From the NCBI RefSeq assembly GCF_000426765.1, contig NZ_AUFZ01000017.1, positions 62,001 through 126,000 of the forward strand: DNA of 64,000 nucleotides, in the 5' to 3' direction. Origin of the DNA: Vibrio litoralis DSM 17657. GTDB lineage: Bacteria; Pseudomonadota; Gammaproteobacteria; Enterobacterales; Vibrionaceae. Under the pieces are notes generated by a model. That model saw nothing but the letters and a program-made list of their open reading frames with translations, did not search any database and had not been told where the DNA came from. Positions 61,346-64,000 of this stretch are shown piece after piece. The first letter of the stretch is position 1, and each line of letters begins with the position of its first letter. A program made the position numbers and the translations under genes.

Positions 61346-62383
61346 CTACTTTATATTCGTTTTCTTTCTAAACATAAGTAACGATAGCAGCACCGCCAAC
61401 CAAGTTAAGCTTAACGCCCCACCACCACTGCTTCCAGAAGAACCTGATTCATCATTATCGTCTTCTTCTAATTTAGTGACATCAAATTTAGGGGTTTCAC
61501 TACCGCTTAGCACGTTAGCTATCCAATCAGCATAATCATAAACTTCAGTGTAAACGCTTTGAGTTGCCACATTAAGATCACCGCATTCTTCAGGACCAAA
61601 GCTTACAATCCCTGCTTGATATGGTTGTCCATTATCTTCATACAATAATGGCCCGCCAGAATCCCCGCCACAGACGCCAGAATGTAAGCTGTTTTTTTCT
61701 TCACCGGTTACACAAATTTGTTTATCAGAAACGTCAAAGTTTTGCTTACATTGATCGGGTTGTGAATATTCAACTCGAACCTCTTGCAAGGAATTAGCGC
61801 TGTCATCTTGAGGCCCCGTTTTACCATAACCAATAGCAGTAAATAATTGACCATCTACTCGGTAGCTTTCATTTGGTGCTCCAGTTACATAATCGTTAGA
61901 AGAGACAATATTTGCAGGAACGGCAGATTCTAATTTAATAATGGCGATATCATCTTGAAAAGTTGCGGTGCTGTAACCATCGTGATAGTACACCTCCTTT
62001 GGTGCATAGGTATTGTCTTCATTGAAAATATCCTGATCAACATCGTTAACATTAAACACCACGGCTAAATTTTTAAACTTGGATGGATTATCGGTATATA
62101 AGCAATGAGCAGCAGTTAACACATATTGCTCGTTGAGTAAGGTGCCACCACAAAATCGAGTTACGGTACGCTTGTTATCAGTCACACTATCGGTGATTAA
62201 TACTCCCATATAGGGAAATGATGAGGTTGAAGTCGTATTGCCATTGATTATGTAGGGAGTGATCGCGGTATTTGCCATTACCTCACTTGATCCCCCATAA
62301 CCTAGCAGAGACATCGTAAATAAAGAGATAGCGGTTAGTTTACGCTTTCCTTGTAAAATACTTTTATCCATAAAAAAGACCAT
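61346..62383 (-). CDS. Trypsin-like serine protease with GlyGly-CTERM tail
   Basis: A 345-residue secreted S1 protease. Signal peptide to about VMANTA (residue 38), activation-type site ITPYIINGN, then the triad: His in LTAAHCLY, Asp in FQDDIAIIKL and Ser in VCGGDSGGPLLYED. After residue 295 comes an acidic linker, SGSSGSSGGGALS, a hydrophobic helix LTWLAVLLSLLMF and RKKTNIK, the GlyGly-CTERM signal cut by rhombosortase in Vibrio type II secreted proteins. It is thus probably surface-attached after secretion. The start may be ATG 62383 or 62371; neither has a clear ribosome site. Confidence 0.9.
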   Translation of the reverse strand: MVFFMDKSILQGKRKLTAISLFTMSLLGYGGSSEVMANTAITPYIINGNTTSTSSFPYMGVLITDSVTDNKRTVTRFCGGTLLNEQYVLTAAHCLYTDNPSKFKNLAVVFNVNDVDQDIFNEDNTYAPKEVYYHDGYSTATFQDDIAIIKLESAVPANIVSSNDYVTGAPNESYRVDGQLFTAIGYGKTGPQDDSANSLQEVRVEYSQPDQCKQNFDVSDKQICVTGEEKNSLHSGVCGGDSGGPLLYEDNGQPYQAGIVSFGPEECGDLNVATQSVYTEVYDYADWIANVLSGSETPKFDVTKLEEDDNDESGSSGSSGGGALSLTWLAVLLSLLMFRKKTNIK

Positions 62384-62565
62384 TTCGATAACTATATTTA
62401 TAAGTTTACGCTATGTTTCAACTTATTTACATATTTAAAGCTTAATGAAGAACATACTGATACAAAAGAAGTTTTACTTATGCTGGAACTTTTCATATCT
62501 TACAAGCTCTATATTTTATGTAGTTAATCTTTATCTATTCACCTAACCCAACGCCGAAGAGCATC

Positions 62566-63192
62566 ATGTTTAAATTACTAAAAAGCATTACATTACTTAC
62601 TATTACCGCCCTTTTCATTGCAGGCTGTTCAGATTCAGACAACCCGAAACAAGGTGAGCAGTATCAAACTTTGTCTACGCCTCTGACTCAAACGGATGTT
62701 AAGCCTGTTACTGAAGTTTTTTCTTTAACTTGTGGGCATTGTCGAAATATGGAAGCTTCGATTCCTGAACTAGAAAAGCTTACAGGACAAGATATTGGCA
62801 AAGTACACGTAACTTTTAACGATCAAGCACAAATAGCAGCCTTAATTTACTATGCCGCGGTAATGCAACTGAATCACACGCCTGATGAAGCAATGATGAA
62901 AGACTTATTTGCAGCGATTCAACTAGGTGAAGGTTCAACGATTTCACAACAAAAACAAGCGATCGAACAAGCTTTCACCTCTCGTCATATGAGCAGTCCT
63001 TATAGCTTTGATAACCTACAACAAAAAGCGCTATTCCGTTATTTAGATCAAGCTATGGAAATCAGTAAGCAAGGTGGTTTCAATTCCGTACCTACATTTA
63101 TCGTGAATGGAAAATATGAAGTGCTGGTTGGTGGTCATAAAGACATCAATGAAATCGCAAACACCATTAACTTTTTACTCAAACAACCTTAA
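62566..63192 (+). CDS. DsbA-like thioredoxin-fold lipoprotein
   Basis: A 208-residue envelope protein. Lipobox FIAGC (Cys21) follows the signal peptide. The thioredoxin fold has the active site LTCGHCRNME at residues 55-64 (CGHC, close to DsbA's CPHC), a helical insert (90-150) and the cis-proline in FNSVPTFIVNGKY. The pattern is that of DsbA-family oxidases or reductases, here membrane-anchored. The FKBP gene follows 9 bp later, so both probably help fold envelope proteins. Direction of the redox reaction is unknown. Confidence 0.88.
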   Translation: MFKLLKSITLLTITALFIAGCSDSDNPKQGEQYQTLSTPLTQTDVKPVTEVFSLTCGHCRNMEASIPELEKLTGQDIGKVHVTFNDQAQIAALIYYAAVMQLNHTPDEAMMKDLFAAIQLGEGSTISQQKQAIEQAFTSRHMSSPYSFDNLQQKALFRYLDQAMEISKQGGFNSVPTFIVNGKYEVLVGGHKDINEIANTINFLLKQP

Positions 63193-63201
63193 GGGACTAA
63201 C

Positions 63202-63675
63202 GTGAAGATCATACTTCCTATTATCATTTTATTGTTTGTTGCATTCTTCATATACCGCAACATCAATAATCAAAAACTTTCCGCCGTGAATATTGAACAA
63301 GGTGAGCAATTTCTAACGGAAAATAGCCAACGTGAAGGTGTTATTCAAACCGATAGCGGTTTGCAGTATCTAGTATTAAAAGAGGGAAACGGTAGTGTTC
63401 ACCCTACTGCAACAAGCCAAGTTAAAGTTCATTACCAAGGCACATTGTTAGATGGCACTGAGTTTGATAGCTCTTATAAGCGTGGTGAGCCCATCAGTTT
63501 TAAACTTAATCAAGTGATCAAAGGCTGGCAAGAAGGCTTACAATTGATGGTTGAAGGTGAGAAGGTTCGTCTATTCATTCCTTACGATATCGCTTATGGA
63601 AAAAGTGGCTCAGGTCCAATCCCAGCAGGTGCAACATTAATTTTTGATGTTGAATTGATCGAAATCCTCGACTAA
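63202..63675 (+). CDS. FKBP-type peptidyl-prolyl isomerase, membrane-anchored
   Basis: A 157-residue protein: an N-terminal hydrophobic anchor (residues 3-19, IILPIIILLFVAFFIY), a short linker with EQGEQFLTENSQREGVIQTDSGLQYLVL as in FklB/FkpA, then an FKBP domain with VHYQGTLLDGTEFDSSYKRGEPISF, VIKGWQEGL and IPYDIAYGKSGSGPIPAGATLIFDVELIEI. The start is GTG 63202 after AAGGGA. It would face the periplasm beside the DsbA-like lipoprotein encoded just before. Confidence 0.92.
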   Translation: MKIILPIIILLFVAFFIYRNINNQKLSAVNIEQGEQFLTENSQREGVIQTDSGLQYLVLKEGNGSVHPTATSQVKVHYQGTLLDGTEFDSSYKRGEPISFKLNQVIKGWQEGLQLMVEGEKVRLFIPYDIAYGKSGSGPIPAGATLIFDVELIEILD

Positions 63676-63692
63676 CTCCCTACTCCAGATAC

Positions 63693-63728
63693 AAAAAATG
63701 CAATACCGGAGACTGTATTGCATTTTTT
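63693..63728. terminator. Bidirectional terminator between FKBP and DUF3297 genes
   Basis: AAAAAATGCAATAC and GTATTGCATTTTTT form a 14-bp perfect stem with an 8-nt loop. Confidence 0.92.
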
Positions 63729-63742
63729 AATTCTAGCGTGCG

Positions 63743-63991
63743 TTACTTATAAAAAGCTTCAACTTCGCCTTTTAGTTTAATCAACATTGGCTGACCAAAA
63801 CGATCTTTTGCTTTTGGTGATGCAATTTTCACCCAACCTTCACTAACACAGTATTCTTCTACATCAGTACGCTCTTTGCCATTAAGATGGATACCGATCG
63901 GTTGTTCAAAGCATTCCGCAACATAATGTGGGCTGCGAGGGTTACCAGAAAGGTGATCAGGTAAAGCTGGGGCTGAATTAGTATCGCTCAT
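63743..63991 (-). CDS. DUF3297 family protein
   Basis: An 82-residue protein matching the DUF3297 family in length and sequence: LPDHLSGNPRSPHYVAECFE near the N-terminus, then IGIHLNGKERTDVEEYCVSEGWVKI and a C-terminal KLKGEVEAFYK. The family is soluble and of unknown function, with a glutathione peroxidase label in some databases that the sequence does not support. Complete within the window. Confidence 0.87.
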   Translation of the reverse strand: MSDTNSAPALPDHLSGNPRSPHYVAECFEQPIGIHLNGKERTDVEEYCVSEGWVKIASPKAKDRFGQPMLIKLKGEVEAFYK

Positions 63992-64000
63992 TATTTTGAC

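Noticed and set aside
1..64000. CRISPR arrays, prophage, plasmid or replication origin
   Set aside because: No regularly spaced repeats, phage structural genes, rep/par genes or DnaA/iteron clusters were seen.

Overview
The window reads as one contiguous stretch of a Vibrionaceae genome, most likely a Vibrio. Base composition is AT-leaning. The heme block hutX-hutZ / tonB1-exbB-exbD-hutBCD has the arrangement known from Vibrio chromosome II, and most other genes (HugZ-type heme protein, AcpH, RavA/ViaA, YfcZ, CreA, DUF3297, DUF2789) are typical gamma-proteobacterial families. Two 128-bp ERIC-type repeats agree with this. Nearly all space is coding. There is one tRNA, no rRNA, no CRISPR array, no prophage and no intact insertion sequence.

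Layout. 1-4.5 kb: 3' part of a FabH-type ketoacyl-ACP synthase, two half-size YeeE/YedE membrane proteins, a DUF2789 protein, pxpA and galE. 4.6-8 kb: a Fur-boxed TonB-dependent heme-type receptor divergent from a LysR regulator. 8-16.3 kb: the lysine acetyltransferase Pat, a SPOR lipoprotein, a D-Ala-D-Ala ligase, a lone tyrosine recombinase (the last two bracketed by the ERIC-type repeats), yciH, a MATE pump and a cystatin-like lipoprotein. 16.5-31.9 kb: the phosphonate region, in two blocks. phnC-phnD-phnE-phnE encodes the importer. phnF-G-H-I-J-K-L-M-N-P encodes the regulator and the full C-P lyase pathway. A glutathione S-transferase gene and a U32 peptidase-family gene (rlhA-like) lie between them. 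Each block is preceded by direct repeats spaced 11 bp apart that look like PhoB sites, so phosphate starvation probably switches on both.

32-38.2 kb: heme uptake. The TonB1-ExbB-ExbD energiser and HutBCD ABC importer are transcribed away from hutX-hutZ, which encode heme handling and breakdown; hutW, usually part of this locus, is absent. 38-50.5 kb: mostly solitary genes: YfcZ, an acyltransferase, an AraC-like cupin protein, a NadD-like enzyme facing nadE, YceI with cytochrome b561, MsrPQ, a class 3 lipase, an EAL phosphodiesterase, a parvulin, a MaoC hydratase and a beta-propeller secreted protein. 50.6-64 kb: tRNA-Leu(UAA), ravA-viaA, a Nudix hydrolase, threonine aldolase, a TetR regulator, a DEAD-box helicase, acpH, a zinc-ribbon protein, a YieH-type phosphatase, a CreA protein, a GlyGly-CTERM trypsin-like protease, a DsbA-like lipoprotein paired with an FKBP isomerase, and a DUF3297 protein.

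No wholly new multi-gene system was found. The best candidates for a second look are the lipoprotein with an almost complete stefin/cystatin core motif, the four-unit PhoB array before phnF, the ERIC-bounded segment with a recombinase lacking the usual HxxR histidine, a 27-residue membrane peptide gene downstream of galE, and a recurring habit of short tandem duplications just after stop codons.
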